Shown: positions 33,147-41,816 of the stretch, in pieces
Layout of the letters: each line of letters opens with the position of its first letter
Numbering within the stretch: the first letter of the stretch is position 1
NCBI RefSeq assembly: GCF_036227205.1
Contig: NZ_CP109442.1
Coordinates: 5,704,001 to 5,768,000 of the forward strand
From: Amycolatopsis sp. NBC_01480
GTDB lineage: Bacteria; Actinomycetota; Actinomycetes; Mycobacteriales; Pseudonocardiaceae
DNA: 64,000 bases
Direction of reading: 5' to 3'
Notes under the pieces: model-generated
The model's database searches: none
Seen by the model: the letters and a program-made list of their open reading frames with translations, nothing else
Told to the model about the DNA's origin: nothing
Program-made: the position numbers and the translations under genes

Positions 33147-34700
33147 GTGTACCTGACTCAGGGGCTGCACCGCTCACTCCAGCAGAACCCGAACGCGCCC
33201 GCCACGATCTGCGGCAAGAGGGTGCGCACGTTCGCCGAGCAATCCGACCGGGTTGCCCGGCTGGCCGGAGCGCTCCGGGAGCTGGGAGTGGTCGACGGCG
33301 AGAGGGTAGGCATCCTGTCGCACAACTCCGACAGATACCTCGAGGCGCTCCTGGCTGTGCCGTGGGCCAACGGCGTGATCAACCCGGTCAACTTCCGCTG
33401 GAGCGCGGCCGAGATGATCTACGCGCTCGCGGAGTCCGAAACCGAGATCCTCTTGGTCGATGACACGTTCGCCCCGATGGTTGCCGCATTGCGCCCGGGC
33501 TACGAGGGCCTGCGTGCCGTGATCTACCTGGGCGACGGGCCGCCGCCGCTCGACGACGCCCTCGGCTGCGAAGATCTGATCGCCGGGACCGCGCCGCTCG
33601 CCGACTCGATGCGCGGCGGCCACGCGCTCGCCGGCCTGTTCTACACCGGTGGCACGACGGGGTTCCCGAAGGGGGTCATGCTCAGCCACGCCAACATCCT
33701 GACCTCCGCGTTCGGCAGCCAGGCCACCTGCCCCTTCGTCGTTCCACACGGGCGTACGTTGCACGTCGCGCCGATGTTCCACCTCGCCGACCTCGCGATG
33801 TGGGTGGCTCAGTTGATGCTCGGGGGCACGCACGTGGTGCTTCCCGCCTTCGATCCACCCACGGTCATGGCAGCCATCGACGAACACCGCGTCACCAATG
33901 TCGTCCTGGTGCCCAGCATGATCCAGATGCTGGTGGACCACCCGGAGCTGGCGCGACACGACCTGTCGAGCGTGCGTGTCATCGTCTACGGCGCCGAGCC
34001 GATCACCGAGGTTCTGCTCGAGCGGGCGATGAACGCCTTCCCCCGAGCGGACTTCGTGCAGTGCTACGGCATGACCGAACTCGCTCCGGTGGCCACGATG
34101 CTGTCGGGGGAAGACCATCGCCAGGGATCACGGTTGCGTTCGGCCGGTCGCGTCGCGGCGCACGCCGAGGTGCGTGTGGTCGACCAGGAGGACAACGAGG
34201 TGCCACGCGGCACGGCCGGCGAGATCGTCGTGCGCGGTGACCACGTGATGCTCGGGTACTGGAAAAAGCCCGAAGTGACGGCCATGGCGTTGCGCGACGG
34301 ATGGATGCACACCGGCGACGGCGGCTACATGGACGACGAGGGCTACCTCTTCATCGCCGACAGGATCAAGGACATGATCATCTCCGGAGGCGAGAACGTC
34401 TACGCGGCCGAGGTCGAGAACGCCGTCGTCAAGCACCCGGCCGTCGCCGCGTGTGCCGTCATCGGGATCCCGGATGACCGCTGGGGCGAGCGGGTGCACG
34501 CGGTCGTGGTGCTCAAACCCGGTGCGCGGACGCCGACCGCCGAGGCGATCCGCGGGCACGCCAAGGGGCTGATAGCGGGATACAAGGCGCCGCGCAGCGT
34601 GGAGTTCGTCGACGCTCTCCCGACCTCCGGGACGGGCAAGATCGACAAGCGCGTGCTGAGCGCGCCGTACCGGCCCGACGCGGCCACGAAAGGCACATGA
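33147..34700 (+). CDS. Acyl-CoA synthetase (AMP-forming)
   Basis: 517 residues from GTG at 33147, behind GGAAGGGAGAGAACC. The adenylate-forming motifs are complete: P-loop [20 protein letters not shown] (A3), [15 protein letters not shown] (A5), [20 protein letters not shown] (A7) with [20 protein letters not shown] (A8), and [13 protein letters not shown] with the catalytic Lys (A10). The length and the [15 protein letters not shown] segment fit medium/long-chain fatty acid or aryl-acid CoA ligases of actinomycetes. Its stop overlaps the start of the thiolase gene (ATGA), indicating translational coupling. It would activate the carboxylate that the thiolase later cleaves or extends. Confidence 0.92.
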   Translation: MYLTQGLHRSLQQNPNAPATICGKRVRTFAEQSDRVARLAGALRELGVVDGERVGILSHNSDRYLEALLAVPWANGVINPVNFRWSAAEMIYALAESETEILLVDDTFAPMVAALRPGYEGLRAVIYLGDGPPPLDDALGCEDLIAGTAPLADSMRGGHALAGLFYTGGTTGFPKGVMLSHANILTSAFGSQATCPFVVPHGRTLHVAPMFHLADLAMWVAQLMLGGTHVVLPAFDPPTVMAAIDEHRVTNVVLVPSMIQMLVDHPELARHDLSSVRVIVYGAEPITEVLLERAMNAFPRADFVQCYGMTELAPVATMLSGEDHRQGSRLRSAGRVAAHAEVRVVDQEDNEVPRGTAGEIVVRGDHVMLGYWKKPEVTAMALRDGWMHTGDGGYMDDEGYLFIADRIKDMIISGGENVYAAEVENAVVKHPAVAACAVIGIPDDRWGERVHAVVVLKPGARTPTAEAIRGHAKGLIAGYKAPRSVEFVDALPTSGTGKIDKRVLSAPYRPDAATKGT

Positions 34701-35968
34701 TGACTTCAAGCGGGGACGTTTTCGTTCTGGGCATCGCAAGTACACCCGCCGGCCGCTTTCCCGGCCAAACGTTCTTCGACCTGTGCCGCAACGCGGTCAT
34801 CGGGGCCGGCAACGACGCCGGCTTCACCGCGTTGCCCGTCGAGCGCGTGTGGTTTTCGAGCGTGTTGATGGACTTCTGGGGCCAGCGTGCGTGCCGCGGC
34901 CAAGAAGTCCTCACCCCGCTGTCCGATGAAGGCGTGCTGCCGCACGGTCTGTGCATCCAGAACGTGGAAGCCGGATGCGCCAGCGGGACGATGGCGTTCT
35001 TCGGGGCCGTGAGCGACGTCCTGTCCGGCGAAGCAGAGGTCGCGCTCGCTGTCGGCGCCGAGAAAATGAACCATCCGACACGGCCACGGCAAGACATCCT
35101 CGCATGGATCGAAGGCACCGCGGGCCAGCTTGACCCGGAATACTTCTACGCCCCGCATCGCAAGCTCGCCGCCGAACTCGACGTGAGCTTCGATCCCGGC
35201 GAAGAAGGCCGGTCGGTCGCCATGGACGTCTACGCCCTGTGGGCCCAGGCGCACAAACAGGCCTTCGGGACCACAGACCAGCAGATCGCCGCCGCGGCCG
35301 CGAAGAATCACACCAACGCCGTGAACAACCCCCGGGCCCAGTACCGCTTCCCGATGACCATCGAGGAGGTCCTCGCCGACAGAATGGTCACCCAGCCGCT
35401 CACCCGTGCCATGTGTGCCCCGACGGGTGACGCGGCAGCAGCCGTCCTGGTGTGCTCACGCGCGTACCTGGAATCACAACCCCGCGCCGTGCGCGAGCGT
35501 GCGCTGCCGATTCTCGGACACGCCGCCTGCGGTGGCCGGCGATGGTCGTTGTTCGAGGATGACCGCTCGGCCGCCCGAGCAGCCGAACGCGCCTACAAAA
35601 AGGCAGGCATCGGGCCGTCGGACCTGGACCTGGTGGAGCTGCACGACGCCACTTCGATAGCGGAAATCCTTCTCGTCGAGGACCTGGGCCTCTGCGCCCG
35701 AGGGCAGGGCGGACCATTCACGAAATCAGGCGCGACGGCACCGGACGGCACGATCCCGGTCAATACGTCGGGAGGTCTCGTGTCCCGCGGTCATCCGATC
35801 GGCGCATCGGGAATCATGATGCTCAACGAGGTCGCCTTGCAGCTGCGTGGCGAAGCCGAGGCGCTGCAACTGCCCCGGGCGCGGGTCGGGCTCGCGGAGA
35901 ACGGCGGCGGGATCATCGGTCACGACAACGCCGTCTCCGCGGTGACGATTCTCGGCGCTCCCTCGTGA
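34697..35968 (+). CDS. Thiolase family protein (acetyl-CoA acetyltransferase/SCP-x like)
   Basis: 423 residues, overlapping the previous gene by 4 bases. Nucleophile Cys in NVEAGCASGTMAFFG, LDLVELHDATSIAEILLVED with the conserved His, and GGLVSRGHPIGASGIMML with the GHPxGASG motif. The missing C-terminal CxGGG motif (replaced by AENGGGIIG) and the HDAT sequence place it in the SCP-x/lipid-transfer thiolase branch, whose members often need a small DUF35 or similar partner; none is seen here. It would cleave a beta-ketoacyl-CoA or condense two acyl groups. It overlaps the following monooxygenase gene by 4 bases. Confidence 0.88.
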   Translation: MMTSSGDVFVLGIASTPAGRFPGQTFFDLCRNAVIGAGNDAGFTALPVERVWFSSVLMDFWGQRACRGQEVLTPLSDEGVLPHGLCIQNVEAGCASGTMAFFGAVSDVLSGEAEVALAVGAEKMNHPTRPRQDILAWIEGTAGQLDPEYFYAPHRKLAAELDVSFDPGEEGRSVAMDVYALWAQAHKQAFGTTDQQIAAAAAKNHTNAVNNPRAQYRFPMTIEEVLADRMVTQPLTRAMCAPTGDAAAAVLVCSRAYLESQPRAVRERALPILGHAACGGRRWSLFEDDRSAARAAERAYKKAGIGPSDLDLVELHDATSIAEILLVEDLGLCARGQGGPFTKSGATAPDGTIPVNTSGGLVSRGHPIGASGIMMLNEVALQLRGEAEALQLPRARVGLAENGGGIIGHDNAVSAVTILGAPS

Positions 35969-37071
35969 ACGACGGTGTGAGGGCGCGCGGCCGGGCGATC
36001 GTGGCCGGTGCGGGCATAGTCGGGTTGAGTACCGCGCTGTCGCTGCGCCGGGCGGGCTTCGAGGTCGCGGTTCGAGAACGGGCACCGCAGGTCAGGCAGA
36101 CCGGTGCCGGGCTCGGAATCTGGCAGCACACGATCACCGAGCTCGAACGTCTCGGGCTCGGTCCACGGCTGTCCGAGATCAAGGCCGAACTCAGTTTCGA
36201 CCGCTTTCGCGACCCCTCCGGTGCCGTGCTGGACGTAGGCGACATGCCGCCGGGGCGGGTGGTGCACCGCCGACGGCTCGGCGCGCTACTCGTCTCCGCC
36301 GTCGGCGAAGAGAATATCCGCACCGGCAGGGAAGTAGTCGACTACACCGAAGACGAGGCCGGCATCGTTGTGCACTACGCGGGTGGTGACCAGGAGCGAG
36401 CGGATCTGCTCGTCGGCGCCGACGGCCTGAACTCCCGAGTGCGCAGGAGGCTCATTCCGGGCTCGGAGAGCCACTACGACGAAGAGGGCCACCATGTTTG
36501 GCGGGCGGTACTGCCGTTCGACGGGGATCTCGGCGATGGCTACCCGACTATCGGGCACCACCGCACCCGCGGCACGGTCATGCGGCTCGCCGACGGTTCC
36601 TGCTTCTGGGTGCTGGCCCAGTTCGGTGTCACCGGCGAGTTCGCCGGAAGCCCCAAACAGGAAGCCGTTGCGAGGGTTGAGAACCTGCACGACGGACCTG
36701 CCCGGTGCGTGCTGCGCGAGGTCGTCCTGGCCACCCCGGAAGATTCGGTTCTGGACAACCAGGTCGCCGTGGTACCGGAGATCCCACGCTGGAAGAGCAA
36801 CCGTGTCGTGCTCGCCGGGGACGCCGCACACGCCATGTCCCCGCACATCGGATCAGGTGCCTCACTGGGCATCGAGGACGCGTATGTGCTCGGCGACCGG
36901 CTCGGCCGAACCGATATCGCCTCGGCACTGGACAGCTACCAAACCGATCGCATGGCCCGATATCGGCAGGTGCGCCGGCACGCCAAGGCCATGGCCACCG
37001 CGCCGACCCCGGCGTCCTACGTGGAACTCTTCTCCCGCTACTTGAACTGGTTGAACAACACCGCAGCATGA
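35965..37071 (+). CDS. FAD-dependent monooxygenase (PHBH-fold)
   Basis: 368 residues from GTG overlapping the thiolase stop (GTGA). GRAIVAGAGIVGLSTALSLR is the FAD-binding GxGxxG, DLLVGADGLNSRVRRRL the DG motif, and NRVVLAGDAAHAMSPHIGSG the GD motif, in the order expected for p-hydroxybenzoate-hydroxylase-type enzymes. LGIWQHTITELERLGLGPRL resembles aromatic-ring or salicylate-type hydroxylases. It is the last gene of the unit; a convergent Lrp-GAF regulator gene follows 206 bp on. The presence of a ring hydroxylase with CoA ligase and thiolase suggests an aromatic or alicyclic substrate. Confidence 0.9.
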   Translation: MNDGVRARGRAIVAGAGIVGLSTALSLRRAGFEVAVRERAPQVRQTGAGLGIWQHTITELERLGLGPRLSEIKAELSFDRFRDPSGAVLDVGDMPPGRVVHRRRLGALLVSAVGEENIRTGREVVDYTEDEAGIVVHYAGGDQERADLLVGADGLNSRVRRRLIPGSESHYDEEGHHVWRAVLPFDGDLGDGYPTIGHHRTRGTVMRLADGSCFWVLAQFGVTGEFAGSPKQEAVARVENLHDGPARCVLREVVLATPEDSVLDNQVAVVPEIPRWKSNRVVLAGDAAHAMSPHIGSGASLGIEDAYVLGDRLGRTDIASALDSYQTDRMARYRQVRRHAKAMATAPTPASYVELFSRYLNWLNNTAA

Positions 37072-37276
37072 TGAACGGGAAGCAGATCCGAGGGCGGGGA
37101 GCGTCACGTATCAAGCGGAGCCGGTGTGTCCCCGATGAAGCGGAGTCCGGCACAAGCCGAGCGGGATACCCGGCAGCCCGTCCGCTCCGGCGCTGCTCGT
37201 CTGGCCGCGGTACACCGCCCGGCGACGGTCGGGCCGTGAACCCGTGCGCGCCCCCGTGCGGACGAGGGCAGGAACC

Positions 37277-38245
37277 TCAGGCCGGTACCGGCGAAGTCTC
37301 CGCCGGCTCGGGCGAGAAGCGCGGTAGGTGCTTGCCGAGGGTGTCGGCCAGTTCCTGGCCTTGGCGGACCAGGTCCTCGCGGTAGGCGATGACGGTGTTC
37401 CAGTACAGGCAAAGGGTGCCGTGGCGGGTGTCGCCGTGGCACACCGGCATGCCCAGCCAGCTGTGGAATCCTTCGGAGACGACGAGGTCGGTCGCGGATC
37501 GGAAGATCGGATCGGTCTGAGCGTCGGCCACGAAGATGTGCTGGTTGTGTTTGACGATGTTGGGGAGGACGACTCCCTCGGTCTGGCCTTTGATCAGGAT
37601 CTCCTCGACGTAGCGAGACGAGAGACCGCGCCAGCGCATCGTGGACGGTGACGGGGACAGCGTCGGATCAGCGGCCCAGACGTTCCCGGCGGACACGTGG
37701 ACCCGGTCGGCGCCCAGCGACGCGGTGGCCACGTCGCAGGCGAGGTCGAGCAGTTCGGCCATGCTGCCGGCCCGGGACGCCTGCTCGTCGAACTGCTTGA
37801 CGTGGTCCGACCGACCGGCGGTGCCGAGGGTGATCGTCTCGACGACGTGCGTCGAGAGTGACTCCTCGATTCCAGGTACCTGCTCGACGTGGCGGACGTA
37901 GAACTCGAGAGCCTCGCTGTCGGATTCGAACGACGCCAGGACGATCAGCTCGTAGGCCCCTGTCGTCAGGTGGACCTCGTCGACCTGGGGCATCGACGCC
38001 AGACGGTCGGCCACGGCGAACCGCTGGCCCGACTCGACCCGCACCAGGACGATGAGCCGCGACGGCGCCGGGAGGTTCATGGTGGCTCCGACCCGCATGC
38101 CGTCGCGCTCGATCAGCCGGCGGATCCGCTGGCGCACGGTCTTCTCCGACACGCCGACCTGGGCGGCTACCTCGAGGTTGGACATGCGCCCGTTCTCGGC
38201 CAGCAGTCCGAAGATCCTCTTGTCCAACGGGTCGAGTTCGGGCAC
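37277..38245 (-). CDS. Lrp/AsnC family regulator with C-terminal GAF domain
   Basis: 322 residues from GTG at 38245, behind AAGGAGGTTCAC. Residues 1-60: winged helix (LDPLDKRIFGLLAENGRMSN, LEVAAQVGVSEKTVRQRI). Residues 60-150: RAM ligand-binding barrel (LIVLVRVESGQRFAVADRLA, VHLTTGAYELIVLASFESDS). Residues 165-310: an added GAF-like sensor (MAELLDLACDVATASLGADR, ILIKGQTEGVVLPNIVKHNQ, GFHSWLGMPVCHGDTRHGTL). Ordinary Lrp proteins end at about 150 residues, so this is a two-sensor fusion. It is convergent with the seven-gene unit and its own promoter palindrome carries the motif seen four times before that unit. It is therefore probably autoregulated and the regulator of those genes. Confidence 0.9.
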   Translation of the reverse strand: MPELDPLDKRIFGLLAENGRMSNLEVAAQVGVSEKTVRQRIRRLIERDGMRVGATMNLPAPSRLIVLVRVESGQRFAVADRLASMPQVDEVHLTTGAYELIVLASFESDSEALEFYVRHVEQVPGIEESLSTHVVETITLGTAGRSDHVKQFDEQASRAGSMAELLDLACDVATASLGADRVHVSAGNVWAADPTLSPSPSTMRWRGLSSRYVEEILIKGQTEGVVLPNIVKHNQHIFVADAQTDPIFRSATDLVVSEGFHSWLGMPVCHGDTRHGTLCLYWNTVIAYREDLVRQGQELADTLGKHLPRFSPEPAETSPVPA

Positions 38246-38284
38246 GTGAACCTCCTTGACTTCGACACGGTAGCGTACCGGCCT

Positions 38285-38316
38285 CCGAATATCGACCATC
38301 GATGGTCGATATTCGG
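38285..38316. promoter_or_regulatory. 32-bp perfect palindrome before the Lrp-GAF gene
   Basis: 38285-38300 (CCGAATATCGACCATC) is repeated exactly in inverse at 38301-38316. The palindrome contains two CGA-NNN-TCG sites, centred at 38290 and 38311, 21 bp apart, matching the spacing of sites before the operon at 30.4 kb. It lies 40 bp before the GTG start. This is the presumed autoregulatory site of the Lrp-GAF protein. Confidence 0.85.
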
Positions 38317-38321
38317 CGATC

Positions 38322-38498
38322 AAGTGTCAAGACGCGGTCTTCCAGCGGCAACGCCCATTGCCGGCCCGGACGGCCGTCCGCGATCTCGTCCCCACCCCGC
38401 CTTGCGACCAGCCGCACCAGCTTGCGGAACTGGCCCGGCGCCAGCCCGGTGAACGGGGCAATCCACTCCGGCCGCGACGCTGTGATCACCTGCACCAC
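38322..38498 (-). pseudogene. IS5-family transposase fragment (N-terminus)
   Basis: 59 residues matching the start of actinomycete IS5-type DDE transposases: VQVITASRPEWIAPFTGLAP, GQFRKLVRLV, then WALPLEDRVLTL. The catalytic domain is absent; the match stops at 38322, six bases from the Lrp palindrome. It is a relic separate from the IS427-type element at 3565 and from the neighbouring IS3 element. Confidence 0.8.
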
Positions 38499-38554
38499 AC
38501 CGACATGATCGACTACCGGCCCGGCCAGCCCGACACCGGGTTACGAGACATCCC

Positions 38555-39403
38555 TTAGACCGCTGCGCCGGCGTCAGTGGCCGTGGTGTGGAACGTCTCT
38601 TCGTACTCGGCCGGAGGAATGTTCCCGCAGAACGAATGTAGCCGTTCGGTGTTGTACCAGGCAACCCATTCCATGGTGGCCAGTGTCACGTCCGTTGTGT
38701 TCTCCCATTCTCCTCGGTAGTCGATGAGCTCCTTCTTATAGAGACTGTTGAGCGATTCGGCTGCGGCATTGTCGTAGGAGTCTCCTGTGCTGCCGACCGA
38801 ACGTGCCGCACCGATCTGATCAAGCCGTTCGGCGTAGCGAATGGATGTATATTGAACGCCTCTATCGGAATGATGAACAAGACCGTCAATGCCACCTTCG
38901 GTGTCGCCTGCGCGTGCCCAGATCGCCATTTCCAGGGCGTCGAGTGCGAGATCGGCGCCCAGATGGTCAGCGACCTGCCAGCCCACGATCCGGCGGGAGC
39001 ACAGGTCCTGAACGAACGCGGTGTACACCCAGCCGGCCGTGGTGGCGACGTAGGTGATGTCGGCGACCCACCGCTGGTCCGGCGCGTCCGCGGTGAAGTC
39101 ACGTTCCAGCAGGTCACATGGCCTGTCCGTGCCCGGGATGGTGGTCCGTGGCCGCCGACGGGACGCGGTCACCCCGCTGATGCCCAGCTCGCGCATCAGC
39201 CGCTCGACCGTGCACCGCGCCACCTCGACACCCTCCCAACAGAGCTGGCCCCAGACCTTCCGTGCCCCGTACAGGCCACGGCCCGGCCCACGCCACACCC
39301 GCAGAATCTCCTTCTTCAGCCATTCGTCCCGGACCGCACGAGCCGACGGGGCCGACTCCCGTTTCTTCGCCGCCCAATACGTCGACGGCGACACCTCCAA
39401 CAC
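38555..39403 (-). CDS. IS3-family transposase OrfB (DDE integrase core)
   Basis: 282 residues as an independent frame from TTG; the frame actually stays open upstream to about 39470, so the natural product is probably an OrfAB fusion by -1 frameshift. Marks: KEILRVWRGPGRGLYGARKV (HTH_21), then the rve core with Asp in VADITYVATTAGWVY, Asp in LVHHSDRGVQYTSIRY, and Glu in NAAAESLNSLYKKELI, ending in WYNTERLHSFCGNIPPAEYE. No internal stop or deletion is seen. Confidence 0.9.
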   Translation of the reverse strand: MLEVSPSTYWAAKKRESAPSARAVRDEWLKKEILRVWRGPGRGLYGARKVWGQLCWEGVEVARCTVERLMRELGISGVTASRRRPRTTIPGTDRPCDLLERDFTADAPDQRWVADITYVATTAGWVYTAFVQDLCSRRIVGWQVADHLGADLALDALEMAIWARAGDTEGGIDGLVHHSDRGVQYTSIRYAERLDQIGAARSVGSTGDSYDNAAAESLNSLYKKELIDYRGEWENTTDVTLATMEWVAWYNTERLHSFCGNIPPAEYEETFHTTATDAGAAV

Positions 39404-39456
39404 GGCACAGACCGGCTCAACACCGAACTGATCCCGGTGGGTATCGATGAACTCGA

Positions 39457-39774
39457 CTAGCGCGGCGGTTTCGGGTCGAGTTCCCGGGCGAAAAACGCCG
39501 ACGCGGCCTTCAGGATCTCGTTCGCCCGCCGCAGCTCACGATTCTCCCGCTCCAGCTCAGCGATCCGCTGGATATCACTTGTCGACGTACCGGCTCGTTT
39601 CCCGCCATCGACCTCGGCTTGCCGCACCCAGGTCCGCAACGCCTCCCGATGCACACCGAGCTGGTCGGCGACCCGAGCGATCACACCCGTCCGCTCGCCC
39701 TGCTCACGTAGCTCAAAGACCATCCGGACGGCACGTTCCCGCAGCTCAGACGAGTATTTCCTCGGTGGTGCCAT
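39457..39774 (-). CDS. IS3-family OrfA
   Basis: 105 residues: transposase_8-type helix-turn-helix (RKYSSELRERAVRMVFELRE, ARVADQLGVHREALRTWVRQ) followed by a zipper (IQRIAELERENRELRRANEI) and the typical end LKAASAFFARELDP. Start ATG lies about 50 bp inside the element's right end behind GGTGAGGAGCT. It ends just upstream of orfB; continuing in the -1 frame gives LVEFIDTHRDQFGVEPVCAV, the normal linker into OrfB, so programmed frameshifting is expected. Confidence 0.9.
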   Translation of the reverse strand: MAPPRKYSSELRERAVRMVFELREQGERTGVIARVADQLGVHREALRTWVRQAEVDGGKRAGTSTSDIQRIAELERENRELRRANEILKAASAFFARELDPKPPR

Positions 39775-39964
39775 AGCTCCTCACCCTTCCAGGTATCAGA
39801 GCCTCCAACCAACCCGGGGCGATCCACTTCCAGATTCTGACCAAGCCGTCCCAGGTTACCAACCGCAGGCCGCGCGACCGTCGCTGCCGCCCTCGTCGCC
39901 AGTGCGCACGGTTAGCGGGCGGCCGGCCCCCGCTCTATGTCGCCGAGCGGTGATTCGCGGCCGG

Positions 39965-40867
39965 TCAGCCGGCCTCGCGGGCGAATCGGGCCGGTGAGCG
40001 GCCTACAGTTCTGGTGAAGGCGGTGCTGAACGCGCTGGCCGAGCCATATCCGGTGGCGAGCGCGATGTCGCCGATCGATTGCCGGCCGGAGCGGAGCGCA
40101 TCGCGGGCGACGGCCATCCGCCAGTGGAGCACATACATCATGGGTGGTTGACCGACCAGGACATTGAACCGTTCCGAGAAAGCGGAGCGGGACATGTGCG
40201 CCTCGGCTGCCATTGAGGACACCGACCAGCCCTGACCGATGTCGGCGTGAAAGGCGTGCAGCGCCGGGGCGATCTGTGGGTCCATCAGCCCGGCGAGCAT
40301 GCCGTGCTGCTGCTCCAGAAGCAGTTCGGGCGACCGCATAAGTTCAATCAGCACGATCTCCAGCAATCGGGACAATACAGCCTCCTGGCCGGGTGGGGCG
40401 TCGAGGGCTTCCGCGTCGATCAGCGCGAAGACACCGTTCAGTCGAGTACTGGACTCGCTCGCGCGCAGGTGCAAGACCGGGGACAGAAAAGCAGTAAGCA
40501 TTTCGATGTTTGTCGAATCAAACTGGAAGTGCCCGGCGAGCATCCGGACCAGCTCAGGGTCGCTCTCGTCCGAGCGCTCCGGGCTCATCTCCGCGAAGAC
40601 TTTCTCGAAGTCGACGATCTCGGCCGCCTCGTTCCCGCCGCGCAGCAGCCACGTAGAAGGCCTGGTCAGCAACAGGTAGTCGCCGGCCTCCAGGCTTCTC
40701 TCACCGGCGCCGGGCAGGTCGAAGCGGCAGCGCCCACTGACGAGGCGGCCGAAGACCACGCCCTCGGTGGCCGGGAATCGCCACGCCCAGTCACCGCGTC
40801 CGGTGACCCGCTTCCACACCAGGGCGCGCGGCCGAAGCATGTCGACGAGCTGATTCAGCGGATCCAC
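39965..40867 (-). CDS. AraC family regulator with cupin N-terminus
   Basis: 300 residues from GTG behind GGAGGGG. Residues 1-180 are a cupin_6 ligand domain (VDMLRPRALVWKRVTGRGDW, AWRFPATEGVVFGRLVSGRC, GDYLLLTRPSTWLLRGG). Residues 195-300 hold two helix-turn-helix motifs (WSVSSMAAEAHMSRSAFSER, SIGDIALATGYGSASAFSTA, FTRTVGRSPARF). Divergent from an SDR gene across a nested palindrome; proteins of this group usually activate the divergent oxidoreductase in response to an organic substrate. Confidence 0.92.
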   Translation of the reverse strand: MDPLNQLVDMLRPRALVWKRVTGRGDWAWRFPATEGVVFGRLVSGRCRFDLPGAGERSLEAGDYLLLTRPSTWLLRGGNEAAEIVDFEKVFAEMSPERSDESDPELVRMLAGHFQFDSTNIEMLTAFLSPVLHLRASESSTRLNGVFALIDAEALDAPPGQEAVLSRLLEIVLIELMRSPELLLEQQHGMLAGLMDPQIAPALHAFHADIGQGWSVSSMAAEAHMSRSAFSERFNVLVGQPPMMYVLHWRMAVARDALRSGRQSIGDIALATGYGSASAFSTAFTRTVGRSPARFAREAG

Positions 40868-40920
40868 CTAGCACCCCTCCGGGCTGGACGATCTGTAATT
40901 AATCGCGGACTCCCAACTAT

Positions 40921-40964
40921 AGATCGTCTGACCTGTGGTTTCTAGACTCAGAAACAGTCGATCT
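40921..40964. promoter_or_regulatory. Nested palindrome between araC-type gene and SDR gene
   Basis: Outer arms AGATCGTCTG (40921-40930) and CAGTCGATCT (40955-40964) match inversely at 9 of 10 positions. Inner arms GTTTCT (40938-40943) and AGAAAC (40950-40955) are exact inverses around AGACTC. The site lies 54 bp from the regulator's start and 16 bp before the SDR start. Confidence 0.7.
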
Positions 40965-40979
40965 CTAGAGGAGGCCTTC

Positions 40980-41816
40980 ATGGCAAGGACCGCATTCATC
41001 ACCGGCAGCTCCACCGGCTTCGGCAAGGCCACGGCGGTCGCTTTCTGCGACGCCGGCTGGAACGTCGTCGCCACCATGCGTAACCCGCAGGACTGGGACC
41101 GCGAGCCCTCGGACCGGCTGTTGCCGATCGCGCTCGACGTGACCGAGCCGACGTCGATCCGGTCAGCCTTCGAGGCCGGCGTCGCCGCTTTTGCGCGAGT
41201 GGACGCCGTCATCAACATTGCTGGCATCGCCGCGTTCTCGGTCTTCGAGACGACGCCGGACAAGGTGGTCCGCCTGCTGTTCGAGACGAACCTGTTCGGC
41301 CCGCTGGAGCTGATGCGGGTGGCGATCCCGCACCTGCGGGAACACGGAGGCGGACACATCGTGAACCTGACCTCGGCGTCGTCGATCGTGCCCGAACCGC
41401 TGATGGCCGCCTACAACGCGAGCAAGGCCGCGTTGGACAACTTCTCCGAGACCGTACGCCTGGAGCTGGCGCCGCAGAACATCGAAGTCAAAATCATCGA
41501 GCCTGGCTTTGTGCCGACCACGGCCTTGGTGCCAAAGTTGTACGCCTCCGCGCCGACGCTGGACATCCCTCCGGCCTACGCCGCGTACGTGCAGCAGCGG
41601 ATGAACTTCTTCGCGCAGCACGCCGCCGAACCCCCGGTCCCCCTGCCCACCGCGGAGGACGTCGCGCAGGCCATCCTGGCATCGGTGAACGACGACGCCC
41701 GCCGACTGCGTTGGGTGGTCGGCGAGGACCAGAACGAGCGGATGAGGATGAAGTGGAGCACCTCCGAGCCCGAGTACACCGCTTGGTCCTGGCGCGAGTT
41801 CGGCCCAGCCTTGTGA
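40980..41816 (+). CDS. SDR family oxidoreductase
   Basis: 278 residues; ATG behind AGAGGAGGCCTTC. Classical SDR: AFITGSSTGFGKATAVAFCD (TGxxxGFG), VINIAGIAAFSVFE (NxAG), IVNLTSASSIVPEPLMAAYN with the catalytic Ser, AAYNASKAALDNFSETVRLE (YxxxK), IIEPGFVPTT. The TGFG variant and the long C-terminus (ILASVNDDARRLRWVVGEDQ) are typical of the group that includes 17-beta-HSD-like and YusZ-like enzymes. Controlled presumably by the divergent AraC-type protein. Substrate unknown. Confidence 0.92.
   Translation: MARTAFITGSSTGFGKATAVAFCDAGWNVVATMRNPQDWDREPSDRLLPIALDVTEPTSIRSAFEAGVAAFARVDAVINIAGIAAFSVFETTPDKVVRLLFETNLFGPLELMRVAIPHLREHGGGHIVNLTSASSIVPEPLMAAYNASKAALDNFSETVRLELAPQNIEVKIIEPGFVPTTALVPKLYASAPTLDIPPAYAAYVQQRMNFFAQHAAEPPVPLPTAEDVAQAILASVNDDARRLRWVVGEDQNERMRMKWSTSEPEYTAWSWREFGPAL

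Larger units (their letters stand above)
38525..39830 (-). mobile_element. IS3-family insertion sequence, probably complete
   Basis: Contains orfA and orfB in the usual order with an intact DDE core. The right end (about 39800-39826, reading GGATCGCCCCGGGTTGGTTG on the minus strand) and the left end (GACACCGGGTTACGAGAC, about 38530-38550) share an imperfect CCGGGTT core, as expected of terminal repeats. Exact ends and target duplication could not be fixed, so the boundaries given are approximate. It differs in sequence from the IS3 element at 1746. Confidence 0.75.

Noticed and set aside
30459..37071. The seven-gene unit as an antibiotic biosynthetic cluster
   Set aside because: There is no PKS, NRPS, terpene cyclase, RiPP precursor or carrier protein; the set looks catabolic.
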